Shown here one piece after another: positions 1 to 9,764 of a DNA stretch of 64,000 nucleotides (its first letter is position 1; each line of letters opens with the position of its first letter). The notes under the pieces are model-generated. The model searched no databases. It was not told where the DNA came from and was given only the letters and a program-made list of their open reading frames with translations. The translations under genes and the position numbers were made by a program. The stretch covers positions 10,500-74,499 of the forward strand of contig NZ_JBBPHP010000034.1 in NCBI RefSeq assembly GCF_038039535.1. The letters run 5' to 3'. Origin of the DNA: Catalinimonas sp038039535 (GTDB lineage: Bacteria; Bacteroidota; Bacteroidia; Cytophagales; Cyclobacteriaceae).

Positions 1-527
1 ATCGTATTGAATATTTTACGTAAACTTTAGATATGGTTCAAACAACTATACTTTTGATACTTACAAAACTGTGATTGATTTTTTTACTTGGCACATTTTG
101 CATAGTAGGCTTAGAATATTAATTGTACCTTGGTTCTATATTTATAGATTAGGCTTTTTCAGAAATAAAAAGTCATAGTATACATTTTGTCAATTTGACC
201 CATGTATATACCGACATCAAGTAAATTAACTTACTTGAAGTTGTTTTTTTATTGTTATAGTCTTAAAGATGTTTCCTCTAGAAGAGTAACCTAAAGTAGA
301 TAACGCTTAATGGTATACGTATTGCCGAAGTGCTGAATTAACATTAATGTAAACTATAGTTCTGCCCAAGTTTCCTCTCAGTTATTTTAATTAGGTAAAG
401 AAAAATGAAGTTGATTGTTGTGAGTCAATTAAACTACAACAATTTAAAAATACTTGAATTATTGTGTCCAAAAGAAAAATCAAAGCCAGTGATGAATATT
501 AAGATTTAGCCAGAAAAAGATAAAATT
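1..527. other. A/T-rich non-coding leader region
   Basis: No gene is recognisable in this stretch. It is A/T-rich with many stops in all frames. The longest in-frame run that ends near the next gene is a 34-codon reading frame at 405-509. It has no recognisable product and I do not call it. The region probably carries the promoter of the esterase that follows, but I could not point to a convincing Bacteroidota -33/-7 promoter pair. Confidence 0.5.
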
Positions 528-1535
528 ATGAAAAGAGTGTTTATCTCTATTCTATTGGGTGTTGTTGTATTAGCCCTGGTTGGTTTTGTTGCCTTTGAAG
601 TAAGCCCGTGGCCTTATGCACTTTTGATTCGTAAAGCATTTACTGAAGGAGCAGAAAAGACCAGTTCAGCACTGGAAAAGCACGTGCCTGAGGGTATAAC
701 AGCTGTCCTCAATGAGCAATATGATAAAAATGATTCCGATGCATTTCTGGATGTATATTTTCCTACTGCTATTGAACAAACGCAAGACTTACTTCCTGCT
801 ATCGTTTGGGTGCACGGAGGGGGATTTGTTTCAGGCAGTAAAGAAGAAGTGGCTAATTATTGCAAAATACTCGCCAGTAAGGGGTATACAGTTGTTTCAG
901 TGAATTATTCCATTGCACCTGAAGAAACATACCCGACCCCTGTACGGCAAACTAATGCTGCTCTTGCCTATTTGGCGCAACATGCTCAACGGCTTCATAT
1001 TGATGCTGCTCACTTCATCCTGGCCGGGGACTCTGCGGGTGCGAACATTGTAGCACAGCTTGCCAACATTCACCATCTGCCTTCATATGCTGCCCTAATG
1101 AATATTGCACCTTCTATTTCAGGCTCTCAGTTAACAGGTCTTATACTATTTTGTGGTCCTTACGATATTCACGAAGATGCACTTAGGGGAGAGTATGGTA
1201 AATTCCTGGAAGCCATGCTTTGGGCATACAGTGGCAGTAAAAACTTTATGAACGACCCGGATTTTGCTACCATTAAGATCATTGAATATGTTACCGACTC
1301 TTATCCTCCAGTATTTATTTCTGCAGGTAATGCTGACCCTTTGCTATTATATTCTAAGGATATGGCCGAAGCACTTAACAGCCATGGTGTACAGGTAGAA
1401 ACACTTTTTTTTCCATCTGATTATACTCCCGCGCTGCCTCATGAATATCAATTTAACCTAGATACTGATGCAGGTCAGTTAGCACTTGATCGGGTGCTGA
1501 CGTTCTTGTCGGGTCTTGATTTGAAACCTAAATGA
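528..1535 (+). CDS. alpha/beta-hydrolase, HSL-type esterase/lipase
   Basis: This is probably a carboxylesterase of the hormone-sensitive-lipase type, hydrolysing short acyl esters at the periplasmic face of the inner membrane. The N-terminus (residues 3-24) is one hydrophobic segment that could be a membrane anchor or uncleaved signal. The oxyanion-hole motif HGGG lies at 96-99 and the nucleophile elbow GDSAG puts the catalytic serine at 169. Asp270 (in GNADP) and His305 (in LPHEY) are in the right order to complete the triad. The 335-residue length suits the family. The ATG start gives the hydrophobic N-terminus directly. It stands alone, 49 bp before the HdeD-like gene on the same strand. 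The substrate cannot be told from sequence. Confidence 0.9.
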   Translation: MKRVFISILLGVVVLALVGFVAFEVSPWPYALLIRKAFTEGAEKTSSALEKHVPEGITAVLNEQYDKNDSDAFLDVYFPTAIEQTQDLLPAIVWVHGGGFVSGSKEEVANYCKILASKGYTVVSVNYSIAPEETYPTPVRQTNAALAYLAQHAQRLHIDAAHFILAGDSAGANIVAQLANIHHLPSYAALMNIAPSISGSQLTGLILFCGPYDIHEDALRGEYGKFLEAMLWAYSGSKNFMNDPDFATIKIIEYVTDSYPPVFISAGNADPLLLYSKDMAEALNSHGVQVETLFFPSDYTPALPHEYQFNLDTDAGQLALDRVLTFLSGLDLKPK

Positions 1536-1584
1536 CCAAAATATAACTACTTAGAAAAATCCTAACCTTTTAATTTTTTCCATC

Positions 1585-2244
1585 ATGAACACCTTATCAT
1601 TAAAAACGGCAGTGAACTCAGTAAAACACTGGTACATTCCTCTTGTTGTCGGCATCTTATTGATATTGGTTGGAATTTATGTGTTTACCACACCAACAGC
1701 CTCATATCTGGCTTTGTCAGTAGTTTTTAGCTTGTCTTTTCTAGTATCAGGTATTCTGCAAGTCATCTTTTCAGTTGCTAACAGGCAAGAGATAGACAGT
1801 TGGGGGTGGTACTTAGCTGGAGGAGTTCTCTACACTTTAGTGGGCATCTTATTGCTAGCACGGCCTGAAATATCATTGGCAACCTTACCTTTTGTGGTAG
1901 GTTTTTTTGTGCTATTCCATTCAGTCAACGCTCTTGGCTGGGCCTATGACTTAAAAAATATGGGTATTATTAACTGGGGTAACATAGCAACAGTAAGTGT
2001 TTTAGGGATTATTTTTTCTTTTATTCTACTTTGGAACCCTTTGTTTGCGGGCCTTTCCCTGGTTTTTTGGACAGGCATAGCATTTGTATTTGCCGGGAGC
2101 GGTGCCATAATGGTTTCTTTAAAACTGAAAAAAATAAAGGATCTACCCAATAAGCTTTCCGATGAGCTGAAAAGCCGTATCAAAAGTGTAACCAGAGAAT
2201 ACCAGGAAATGATGAGCCAAACTACGGCTAAACAACCTCATTAG
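1585..2244 (+). CDS. HdeD family (DUF308) inner-membrane protein
   Basis: This is a six-helix integral membrane protein of the HdeD/DUF308 family. Two related blocks of three hydrophobic helices cover roughly residues 15-100 and 100-180, followed by a charged cytoplasmic tail rich in Lys and Glu (180-219). In enterobacteria HdeD is linked to acid resistance, but its biochemical activity is unknown. At 219 residues it has the full family length, unlike the shortened paralogue at 31450. It follows the esterase by 49 bp and could share its transcript. Confidence 0.85.
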   Translation: MNTLSLKTAVNSVKHWYIPLVVGILLILVGIYVFTTPTASYLALSVVFSLSFLVSGILQVIFSVANRQEIDSWGWYLAGGVLYTLVGILLLARPEISLATLPFVVGFFVLFHSVNALGWAYDLKNMGIINWGNIATVSVLGIIFSFILLWNPLFAGLSLVFWTGIAFVFAGSGAIMVSLKLKKIKDLPNKLSDELKSRIKSVTREYQEMMSQTTAKQPH

Positions 2245-2589
2245 CAAAGATTGACAAAGGGGAAGCCGAAAACACACAGAGTAGGCGCTAATTCTATACG
2301 TTATTTGCAATGACAAGCCTTATCATCGCAATTATTGAACGGAAAGCTCAGGCCATTGAAATTCTCAAGGATATAAAGCAGAATTGAAAAATACCAAAGC
2401 AAAACCAGCTCCCTGAAAAAGCAACTGGAACAATTTGAGCATCAATAAAATGCTTTTCTATCTCTCAAACTGTAGGGAGAACGCCATCCCGATGTAGGAG
2501 TAATACGATAGACGGTGTATATGATACGCGGATAGATTTACAACTCTGTAGCAATACTCATCATTGTTCTAACCTAACTTATCATCAAA
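2245..2589. other. intergenic spacer with possible gene relic
   Basis: No intact gene is present. A 25-residue reading frame at 2310-2387 is followed closely by a further charged stretch, rich in Lys, Gln and Glu, in another frame up to about 2448. The composition looks like the broken end of a coiled-coil protein, but no family is recognisable and the call is only a possibility. Confidence 0.3.
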
Positions 2590-4074
2590 ATGAATAAAGA
2601 TACACTCGGAAAAAACAGGAGGAATTTTATCAAAAGAGCCGGTGCTACCGGCTTAGGTGTGCTGACTGCCACCGCACATCATACTGCTTCTGCTGAGCAA
2701 TTTGGCTATTCATCCAAGCCCTCTGACGAAAAATTTTTTCCTAACGACTTTTTATGGGGCACTGCCACTGCTGCCTATCAGGTAGAAGGAGCAGTGAAGG
2801 AAGATGGGCGTGGTGTTTCTATATGGGATACTTTTGCCCATACACCCGGAAAAATCAAAAACGGAGCCAATGCAGACGTGGCAGTTGATATGTATCACCG
2901 TTATAAAGAAGATGTACAACTGATGAAGGCTCTGGGGGCACAGACTTACCGATTTTCCATTTCTTGGCCCCGAGTATTTCCTGAGGGAGTAGGTACTCCT
3001 AATCCAAAAGGTTTAGACTTTTACAACCGCCTAATAGACGAACTGCTTACTCATGACATCACGCCCTTTGCTACGCTTTATCATTGGGATTTACCTGATT
3101 ATTTGCAAACTACTTATGGTGGATGGCAGTCCAAGAAAACTTCCGAAGCTTTTGCCAACTATGCAGGCTATGTAGCCGAAAAACTGAGCGACAGGGTGCG
3201 CCATTTTTTTACAATAAATGAGATGTTTACCTTCGTTGAATGGGGGCACGGAACGGGATTATTAGCTCCCGGGCTGAAGTTACCACCCGGAAAATTAAAC
3301 CAGGTTAGACATCATGTAGTATTGGCACATGGCCTTGCGATGCAGGCCATCAAGACCAAAAGTAGGCAGGGTACCCAAGCAGGACCGGCTGAAAATATTA
3401 CCAATGCGGTGCCTGCTTTTGAAACACCAGAAAATATAAAAGCAGCGGAGATAGCCACCCGGGAATTGAATGCCGGATACCTCACTGTGATGCTGGAAGG
3501 AAAATACACTGACGCCTTTCTGGAGTCAGCTGGAGCTAATGCTCCTCAATTTACTGATGAAGAATTAAAAATCATAGGCACGCCTACCGACTTTGTTGGT
3601 ATTAATGTATACATGCCCAGCCATTATGTGATGGCGAGTAGCAATGCACAGCAATATGAATTATTGCCTTTTTCAAAAATCCATCCCAAAATGGCATCAC
3701 CCTGGCACCTTATCGGGCCTGAAGCTTTGTATTGGTCGCCAAAGCATGTACAAAAGTTATGGGGGGCAAAATCCATTTACATCACCGAAAATGGTTGTGG
3801 AGCCGGAGATGAACTGAGAGATGATGGAAAAGTGTATGATACCGATCGCATCATGTTTTTGCGTAACTATCTTACCCAGCTACAGAGGGCGATTCAGGAA
3901 GGAGTACCTGTAAAAGGTTACTTCCACTGGAGTCTTATGGATAACTTTGAATGGGTAGGAGGATATGAAACCCGTTTCGGGCTGTATTATGTAGACTATT
4001 CAAATCTCAAACGCATACCAAAGTTAAGTGCTTCCTTTTTTAAGGAAGTAGTTACTGCTAATAAAGTGGTTTGA
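2590..4074 (+). CDS. GH1 beta-glucosidase with twin-arginine signal
   Basis: This is a family GH1 retaining beta-glycosidase, probably a beta-glucosidase, that hydrolyses terminal beta-linked glucose or related sugars. The N-terminus holds a twin-arginine export motif (RRNFIK near residues 10-15) and a hydrophobic stretch ending in an Ala-rich cleavage region near residue 35, so it is probably exported folded. The TIM-barrel then follows: the acid/base Glu211 in TINEM (most GH1 enzymes read NEP here) and the nucleophile Glu400 in ITENG. The substrate-binding tail DNFEW is also present. The 494-residue length equals a normal GH1 domain plus the leader. It has no glycan-transport partners nearby; the next genes are porins. 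Family certainty is high, substrate certainty low. Confidence 0.95.
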   Translation: MNKDTLGKNRRNFIKRAGATGLGVLTATAHHTASAEQFGYSSKPSDEKFFPNDFLWGTATAAYQVEGAVKEDGRGVSIWDTFAHTPGKIKNGANADVAVDMYHRYKEDVQLMKALGAQTYRFSISWPRVFPEGVGTPNPKGLDFYNRLIDELLTHDITPFATLYHWDLPDYLQTTYGGWQSKKTSEAFANYAGYVAEKLSDRVRHFFTINEMFTFVEWGHGTGLLAPGLKLPPGKLNQVRHHVVLAHGLAMQAIKTKSRQGTQAGPAENITNAVPAFETPENIKAAEIATRELNAGYLTVMLEGKYTDAFLESAGANAPQFTDEELKIIGTPTDFVGINVYMPSHYVMASSNAQQYELLPFSKIHPKMASPWHLIGPEALYWSPKHVQKLWGAKSIYITENGCGAGDELRDDGKVYDTDRIMFLRNYLTQLQRAIQEGVPVKGYFHWSLMDNFEWVGGYETRFGLYYVDYSNLKRIPKLSASFFKEVVTANKVV

Positions 4075-4177
4075 TCCAGAGTAGTAAAAAAATTCTTCAA
4101 GAGATAGGTTAAGGATTTACTTCCTAATCTGCTTCTGCTATAAGCCATTAAAATTTTTTTTACAGCCCGTTACCTAC

Positions 4178-5473
4178 ATGTATTTAAAGATAAACTTATA
4201 CCCTCGCTTTTCTGTCATCAGTATACTGGTTTGTGTTTCCATAAGCGTCTATGCCCAGATTCCTTCTTTACCTCCAGATGAAGAGAGTGATGTACACTTT
4301 TATGGTAGCGGTTTACTCATTAAGGAAACAAAAAATGCTTCTTTAAGCGTAAGCTTGTTCGGTACTACTAGGTATCTGAACCAAAGAGGGCTAGAGGATT
4401 CTTATACATTTGCTGATGGAAATATTATTTCACTGGATAAACGGAATGACGTTCAGTTTCAGAAGGTAATGCTTTACTTTAAAGGTTGGTTGTATAATCC
4501 TAAATTTCGTTACCTTTTTTATGCATGGACTTCTAACACTAACCTTGGATTGGGTGCCCAGGTGGTAGTGGGAGGTAATTTCCAGTACGAGATCAAACCT
4601 TACCTTGATGTGGGTGTGGGCATTGGAGGATTACCCAGCTCGCGTGCTATGTATGGGCAATGGCCTGGCTGGTTAAGGCAAGATGCCCGTCCTATGGCCG
4701 AAGAATTTTTTAGGGCATCGTTTACTACCGGAATATGGGCACAGGGAGCAATTACTGACAATATTTTCTATAAAACTATGCTGGGCAATAACCTCAGCCA
4801 GTTGGGGGTAGATGCCGGACAATTGGACAATGATTTTGATAGTTTTTCAGCAGCGTTGTGGTGGACAACAGGAAACTTCGGTCGCTACGCTCCCTATGGA
4901 GATTACGAGCACCATGAATCATTAGCTACTATGCTGGGTGCTGCCTACACCCGTAGCAATGAAACACCGCAAAGCCAGCCAGGCACAGAAGACCCGGAAA
5001 ACAGCCAGATTCGTCTGTCAGATGGAAGAACCATTTTTAACAGAGGAGTATTCGGCCCCGATGTGCAGGTAACCAAAGCCACATACCAGATGAATTCTAT
5101 CAATGGAAGTGTGAAATACCAGGGATTTTCCGCATCGGCTGAATATTACTTAAGGTGGGTAAGCAACTTCAGGACGAATAATAATGCACCTGTGGATCAT
5201 TTATTTGACAGTGGTTTTTATCTGAAAAGCTCCTATATGCTGGTAAAAAAAACGCTCATGGGATATGCCTTTGGGTCTAAAATCTTTGGTGAATATGGAG
5301 ATCCCTATGAGTTAGGACTTGGAGTCAACTGGTATGCGTTTAAGGATAAATCTTTCAGGATAAATACTGAGCTCATACATGTTGATAATTCTCCTGTTGG
5401 CTATTTCAGTTATCCTATGGTGGTGGGTGCTCAGGGTGTCATCTTCATGCTTAATCTAGAACTGTTCTATTAA
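4178..5473 (+). CDS. outer-membrane porin, OprO/OprP-like
   Basis: This is a predicted outer-membrane beta-barrel. A signal peptide ends near residue 26 (VYAQ). After it come alternating polar and aromatic strands typical of 14-18-strand porins, and the C-terminus is ELFY, the aromatic end used for barrel assembly. The general look is of the phosphate-selective porin (OprO/OprP) superfamily, but I do not claim phosphate specificity. It is followed after 75 bp by a second porin, with the exported glutaminase beyond, so the set may serve uptake of small nitrogenous or acidic compounds. Length is 431 residues. Confidence 0.7.
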   Translation: MYLKINLYPRFSVISILVCVSISVYAQIPSLPPDEESDVHFYGSGLLIKETKNASLSVSLFGTTRYLNQRGLEDSYTFADGNIISLDKRNDVQFQKVMLYFKGWLYNPKFRYLFYAWTSNTNLGLGAQVVVGGNFQYEIKPYLDVGVGIGGLPSSRAMYGQWPGWLRQDARPMAEEFFRASFTTGIWAQGAITDNIFYKTMLGNNLSQLGVDAGQLDNDFDSFSAALWWTTGNFGRYAPYGDYEHHESLATMLGAAYTRSNETPQSQPGTEDPENSQIRLSDGRTIFNRGVFGPDVQVTKATYQMNSINGSVKYQGFSASAEYYLRWVSNFRTNNNAPVDHLFDSGFYLKSSYMLVKKTLMGYAFGSKIFGEYGDPYELGLGVNWYAFKDKSFRINTELIHVDNSPVGYFSYPMVVGAQGVIFMLNLELFY

Positions 5474-5548
5474 ATGAAGTAAACGGTATCCAACTTGTCA
5501 ATTATGATATTTTCCAAACTGATACACACTTTAAATTCGCATATACTC

Positions 5549-6760
5549 ATGAGAATTTTACGTATACGAACCCTTCTCTGCGCAATAGTGATGATGCTGA
5601 CTTTTTTTTGTGCACTACACGCCCAGGAAGATGCGCCAAAACACAGTATGGAAATCTACGGCCATATCATGTTGGATGCAGGCTATAATTTTGATCAGGT
5701 TGATCCGGATTGGTTTGATATAGTTCGCCCAACTCGTCTGCCAGCCTTTGAAAACCAGTATGGTACGGATGGTAATGTCTACTTCTCTGTGCGTCAAACC
5801 CGACTTGGTTTCAAAACCTATTCAGAAACACCATTGGGAGAACTGTTTACTTTTTTTGAATTTGAAATGTTTGGCACAGGGGCTGATGCCGGGCAAACTA
5901 CCTTCCGTTTGCGGCATGCATATGCTGAACTCGGACAAATAGGGGTAGGGCAATACTGGAGTCCTTTTATGGATATTGATGTGTTTCCAAATACACTTGA
6001 ATACTGGGGACCCAATGGTATGGTACTTTTCCGTAATGTACAATTTCGTTACATGCCCATTCAAGGGGATACCCGGTTGACAATTGCGTTGGAAAGACCA
6101 GGCGCCAGTGCCGACCAGGGGATATATACTGATAGAATTGAGCTGGAAGGGGTATCATTCAGGTTTCCCTTACCCGATCTTTCCGCAGAGTACCGCCAGG
6201 CCACAGATTGGGGGTATATGGAAGTAGCGGGCATGTTGCGAAGTATAAGATGGGAAGATCAGAATAACGATGGTATTGATCTAAGTGGTAGTGCCGTAGG
6301 CTGGGGAATAAATTTAAGTACAAATGTCAATATTGGGCAAAGCAGTGTCTTTAAAGGTCAGGTGGTGTATGGTGAAGGGGTAGAAAACTATATGAATGAT
6401 GCTACAGCGGATATTGGTATTGAGAATACTGATGATGCTGCCGCTCCGGTAGAAGGAGTAGCGCTCCCTATGTTGGGGATTGTAGCTTTTCTGGATCACC
6501 GCTGGAATGAACGTTTTACCTCATCTGTCGGATATTCATTATTTGACATCAACAATTCGAATGCACAGTCCGATAATGCTTTCTCCAGTGGTAGCTATGT
6601 ACTAGCAAACTTGTTGTTTTACCCGGTGGAAAGAGTAATGGCTGGTGTTGAGTATCAATGGGCACACCGAGAGAATTTTAATGATGGATGGAGTACCTCA
6701 ATGACTAAAATTCAATTCTCTTTCAAGTACAATTTCACTCATACCTTCTTCAAAAATTAA
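5549..6760 (+). CDS. DcaP-like outer-membrane porin
   Basis: This is a predicted trimeric outer-membrane channel of the DcaP type, a family known to carry small dicarboxylates and related anions. Diagnostic stretches include MLDAGYNFDQVDPDWFD near the mature N-terminus, then VRQTRLGF, FEFEMFGTGADAGQTTFRLRHAY, and the conserved YWSPFMDIDVFPN and WGPNGM loops. The protein ends FFKN after an aromatic-rich last strand. An upstream in-frame ATG exists at 5495, but starting at 5549 gives a normal signal peptide (MRILRIRTLL to ALHAQ), so that start is preferred. The gene lies 22 bp before the exported glutaminase, which suggests a shared transcript. Confidence 0.85.
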   Translation: MRILRIRTLLCAIVMMLTFFCALHAQEDAPKHSMEIYGHIMLDAGYNFDQVDPDWFDIVRPTRLPAFENQYGTDGNVYFSVRQTRLGFKTYSETPLGELFTFFEFEMFGTGADAGQTTFRLRHAYAELGQIGVGQYWSPFMDIDVFPNTLEYWGPNGMVLFRNVQFRYMPIQGDTRLTIALERPGASADQGIYTDRIELEGVSFRFPLPDLSAEYRQATDWGYMEVAGMLRSIRWEDQNNDGIDLSGSAVGWGINLSTNVNIGQSSVFKGQVVYGEGVENYMNDATADIGIENTDDAAAPVEGVALPMLGIVAFLDHRWNERFTSSVGYSLFDINNSNAQSDNAFSSGSYVLANLLFYPVERVMAGVEYQWAHRENFNDGWSTSMTKIQFSFKYNFTHTFFKN

Positions 6761-6782
6761 ATTTTATTAAACGACTACATTT

Positions 6783-7853
6783 ATGAAAAGGCTAACTTAT
6801 TTATCCGGCGTAGTGATGATGTTTATCATGTTGTCCGCTTCAACTGTCTCATGGGCACAGACAAAAAAGGGAAAAAACCTTACCCAGGAGGATATGCCAT
6901 ATCAGGCGGCCATTGACCATGCCTATGAAAAATATAAAGATCTACAAGAAGGCAAAAACGCCGATTATATCAAAGAACTGGCTACCGTAGATCCCAATAT
7001 CTATGGTATAGCCCTTGTTACCACCGAAGGTGAGGTATTTACCAAAGGCGACCTTGATTCTCATGTTTCTATCCAATCCATATCCAAAGTGTTTACACTG
7101 GCCAGAGTAATTGAAGAACAAGGGCCTAAAGCAGTAATGGATAAAATAGGCGTTGACGCTACTGGACTTCGCTTTAATTCAATTATTGCGATTGAACTGC
7201 AGAAAGGCAAGGAGATCAACCCCCTCGTTAATCCTGGAGCGATTGCAGCCACAAGTTTGGTCAGTGGTGCAGATTCGGCGGCAAAATGGCAGAATATTCT
7301 TCAGACTCACAGTGATTTTGCCGGAAGACAATTAGAAGTGAATCAGCCTGTCTACATCAGCGAAGCTGGCGACAATCTTCGCAACCAAGCTATAGCGCAC
7401 TTATTAGATGCCTACGGCCGTATGTATTTTGACCCTGCACAGGCCACTGATGTGTATACCAAACAATGCGCCATCAATGTAAATGCCAGGGATCTCGCTG
7501 TGATGGCAGCTACTCTGGCCAGTGGAGGTACCAATCCAGTAACTAACAAGAAAGTGGTGTCTTCCGAAACTGCTGCGCTTACCATGTCAGTGATGGCTAC
7601 TGCGGGTTTGTATGACGACTCCGGCCAGTGGCTTTATGCAGTTGGTCTACCTGGCAAAAGTGGGGTGGGGGGAGGTATCATTGCTGTGTGTCCGGGTAAA
7701 TTTGGCATTGCGGTAATTTCTCCCCCACTTAATGAGGTAGGGAACAGTGTTAAAGCCCAGAAGAGCATTTTTGAAATTGTACGTGAACTTGGAGTACATC
7801 CCTATCTAGTGAAGGATACAAATAACTCAGAGGAAGAAGTAAGAAATGAATAA
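6783..7853 (+). CDS. glsA: glutaminase A with export signal
   Basis: The enzyme hydrolyses glutamine to glutamate and ammonia. It belongs to the serine-dependent beta-lactamase-like glutaminase family. The likely catalytic pair is Ser99 and Lys102 in QSISK. Other family blocks are visible: NPLVNPGAIA, the NQA(I)A stretch, and the GKSGVGGGI loop near residue 290. Most bacterial GlsA proteins are cytoplasmic. This one starts with a clear signal peptide of about 25 residues ending WAQ, so it probably acts in the periplasm or outside the cell. It follows two porins and precedes an exported amidohydrolase, suggesting a periplasmic nitrogen-scavenging set. A link to acid tolerance through ammonia release is possible but not shown. 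Confidence 0.93.
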   Translation: MKRLTYLSGVVMMFIMLSASTVSWAQTKKGKNLTQEDMPYQAAIDHAYEKYKDLQEGKNADYIKELATVDPNIYGIALVTTEGEVFTKGDLDSHVSIQSISKVFTLARVIEEQGPKAVMDKIGVDATGLRFNSIIAIELQKGKEINPLVNPGAIAATSLVSGADSAAKWQNILQTHSDFAGRQLEVNQPVYISEAGDNLRNQAIAHLLDAYGRMYFDPAQATDVYTKQCAINVNARDLAVMAATLASGGTNPVTNKKVVSSETAALTMSVMATAGLYDDSGQWLYAVGLPGKSGVGGGIIAVCPGKFGIAVISPPLNEVGNSVKAQKSIFEIVRELGVHPYLVKDTNNSEEEVRNE

Positions 7854-7946
7854 AAAAATCAACTTTATCAAGTAGCTATCTACCTGTTGGCCTTTGTCTG
7901 CATTGTTACTCACAGAGGTTAACAGGTTTTTAGAAACCCTAACCCA

Positions 7947-9074
7947 ATGAATTATATGAGTACTTGGAAAAAATTCTTTTTGCCCATGGCGATAGGTAGT
8001 TTTCTGTTAATCAACCATAGTCTTCTAATGGCGCAACAAACTACCCAGAGTAGTTCTTATTTGTTCAACGATAGTCACTTTCATCTGACCAATTATATAC
8101 AGGAAGGAACTGAGATCAGTAAATTTTTGGAGATTATGGGAGATAAGGTAGGGAGAGTCGCATTGTTTGGCATACCCTTACAGCAAATGCATTCTTATGA
8201 TAATTCCGGTTCATTCAGGCCCACATACTATTTGCAAAGTGATGCCCCCTTATATTATTACTCCTTTACCGACGCCTTCATCGCGATGGCTTACAAGTCA
8301 CTTTCCTCTGAACAACAGAAACGGTTTGATCCTATGATTACCGGATTTAATCCGGCCGATATGTATGGTGTAGATCATATACGACGGGTACTACGAACTT
8401 TTCCGGGTGTTTTCTCAGGCATTGGAGAATTTACTATTCACAAAGAGTTTGTTTCTTCCAAAGTAGCTGGAGGTGTGGCAAGCCTTACAAATCCTGCATT
8501 GGATAGTATATTACACTTTGCAGGTCAGGCTGGTTTGCTGGTACTTCTCCATTGCGACATTGATCAGCCCTTTCAGGCAGCCGGAAATGAACCCATATAT
8601 CTAACTCAGATGAGAGATCTTATCAGCAGACACCCTAATACTACCCTTATCTGGGCACATACCGGACTGGGTAGGGTAGTGCATCCCGTACAAAGCGGTA
8701 CGTCTGCTAATTCACCTATTAATCCGAATCATCTTGAACTTTTGGAAAAAGCAGTTAGCTATCCCGAATTTGATAATCTTTATTTTGATATCAGCTGGGA
8801 TGAGGTTGCTAAATACATTGTTGCTTCGCCGGAATCGATCAGTAAGTCTGCGGCACTGATTAACGCCCATCCCGAACGTTTTCTTTTCGGTACAGATGTA
8901 GTAGCGCCTGCTAATGAAGAAGTATATATGAGAGTCTACAGGATTTACCAACCTTTATGGGAGGCACTCACTCCAAAGGCTCGTGAATTGGTGACCCTAG
9001 GTAACTACGAACGTCTCTTTGATGATGCCAATAAAAAAGTACGTGCCTGGGAGGATAAACATTTGAATCGCTAG
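7947..9074 (+). CDS. exported metal-dependent amidohydrolase (TIM-barrel)
   Basis: This is a member of the amidohydrolase-2 family, metal-dependent TIM-barrel hydrolases or decarboxylases. An N-terminal signal peptide ends near residue 30 (LLMAQ). The metal-binding HxH of strand 1 is His44-His46 in NDSHFHL. Later ligands are likely the His in LLHCD, the His in WAHTG, and the Asp in FGTD near the end. The 375 residues are normal for the family plus leader. A second in-frame ATG at 7956 also gives a usable leader. The substrate is unknown. Its place after the glutaminase on the same strand fits periplasmic processing of a nitrogenous or cyclic compound. Confidence 0.85.
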   Translation: MNYMSTWKKFFLPMAIGSFLLINHSLLMAQQTTQSSSYLFNDSHFHLTNYIQEGTEISKFLEIMGDKVGRVALFGIPLQQMHSYDNSGSFRPTYYLQSDAPLYYYSFTDAFIAMAYKSLSSEQQKRFDPMITGFNPADMYGVDHIRRVLRTFPGVFSGIGEFTIHKEFVSSKVAGGVASLTNPALDSILHFAGQAGLLVLLHCDIDQPFQAAGNEPIYLTQMRDLISRHPNTTLIWAHTGLGRVVHPVQSGTSANSPINPNHLELLEKAVSYPEFDNLYFDISWDEVAKYIVASPESISKSAALINAHPERFLFGTDVVAPANEEVYMRVYRIYQPLWEALTPKARELVTLGNYERLFDDANKKVRAWEDKHLNR

Positions 9075-9764
9075 AAGCACTTCTGCTCCTGATAGGAGTG
9101 GTAATCACGCGCTGAATAGCGCTAAAATAAGTCTATAGAAAGAGTGATTTGAAGGTAATAAATTAATTGCACATAAATAGGAACTTGTCTTTTCATGTTT
9201 AAGATTATCTCAAAACCCTGCTTTTGCGGAAAGTAATGGTTGAAGGAATAATGCTTTTATCTATTAAGCTGTTTTTAAAACACCAGGACATCCATCACAG
9301 CCTGATGGGCCGTACTAGTGTATTTCGCCCGGCAAAGATTGTAACAACAGCATAATCTCCTTTAAGGTTAAAGCAAAAGCTGTATCACCGAATTATCCAC
9401 TAAACTCACTACAAAAGGAGAGAGGTCAAATGTTTTTATATTAGATTTATTTCAATATTTTTAGGTATTACATGTTGAGTATTACACCAAACAAATGTGA
9501 AAATGTAAAGTGTTGATATCCAAAGTATTCAGCTATCAAAATAACGATCACAATAAATGATAACATAGTGATAATTAAAAGATAAGAATTATGTGATCAA
9601 TTTTATTGAATTTAGATTAGGGTGAGCCGTAGCTTGTTTGAAGCTCAAGCCACGATAGCGAATTTTTATAAAATCTTAATTTCTCTTAGTTAACCATAAA
9701 CTTATATTCTGGTATCGCTTATTACAAATTCATAAAAGTCTTTTTCAATTAAACCTCATTCTCA
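9075..9764. other. long intergenic region before the first AraC regulator
   Basis: No intact gene is visible. Just after the amidohydrolase there are two adjacent short stem-loops: CTCCT/AGGAG (9086-9098) and GCGCT/AGCGC (9109-9122). Neither has a T-run, so they are not classical terminators. The rest is A/T-rich and presumably holds the promoter of the AraC-type gene at 9765. Confidence 0.45.

Noticed and set aside
405..509. 34-codon frame before the esterase
   Set aside because: It is too short, without recognisable features, and in A/T-rich spacer DNA.
9086..9122. Two short stem-loops after the amidohydrolase as a terminator
   Set aside because: The stems are only five pairs each and no T-run follows, so a terminator call is not supported.
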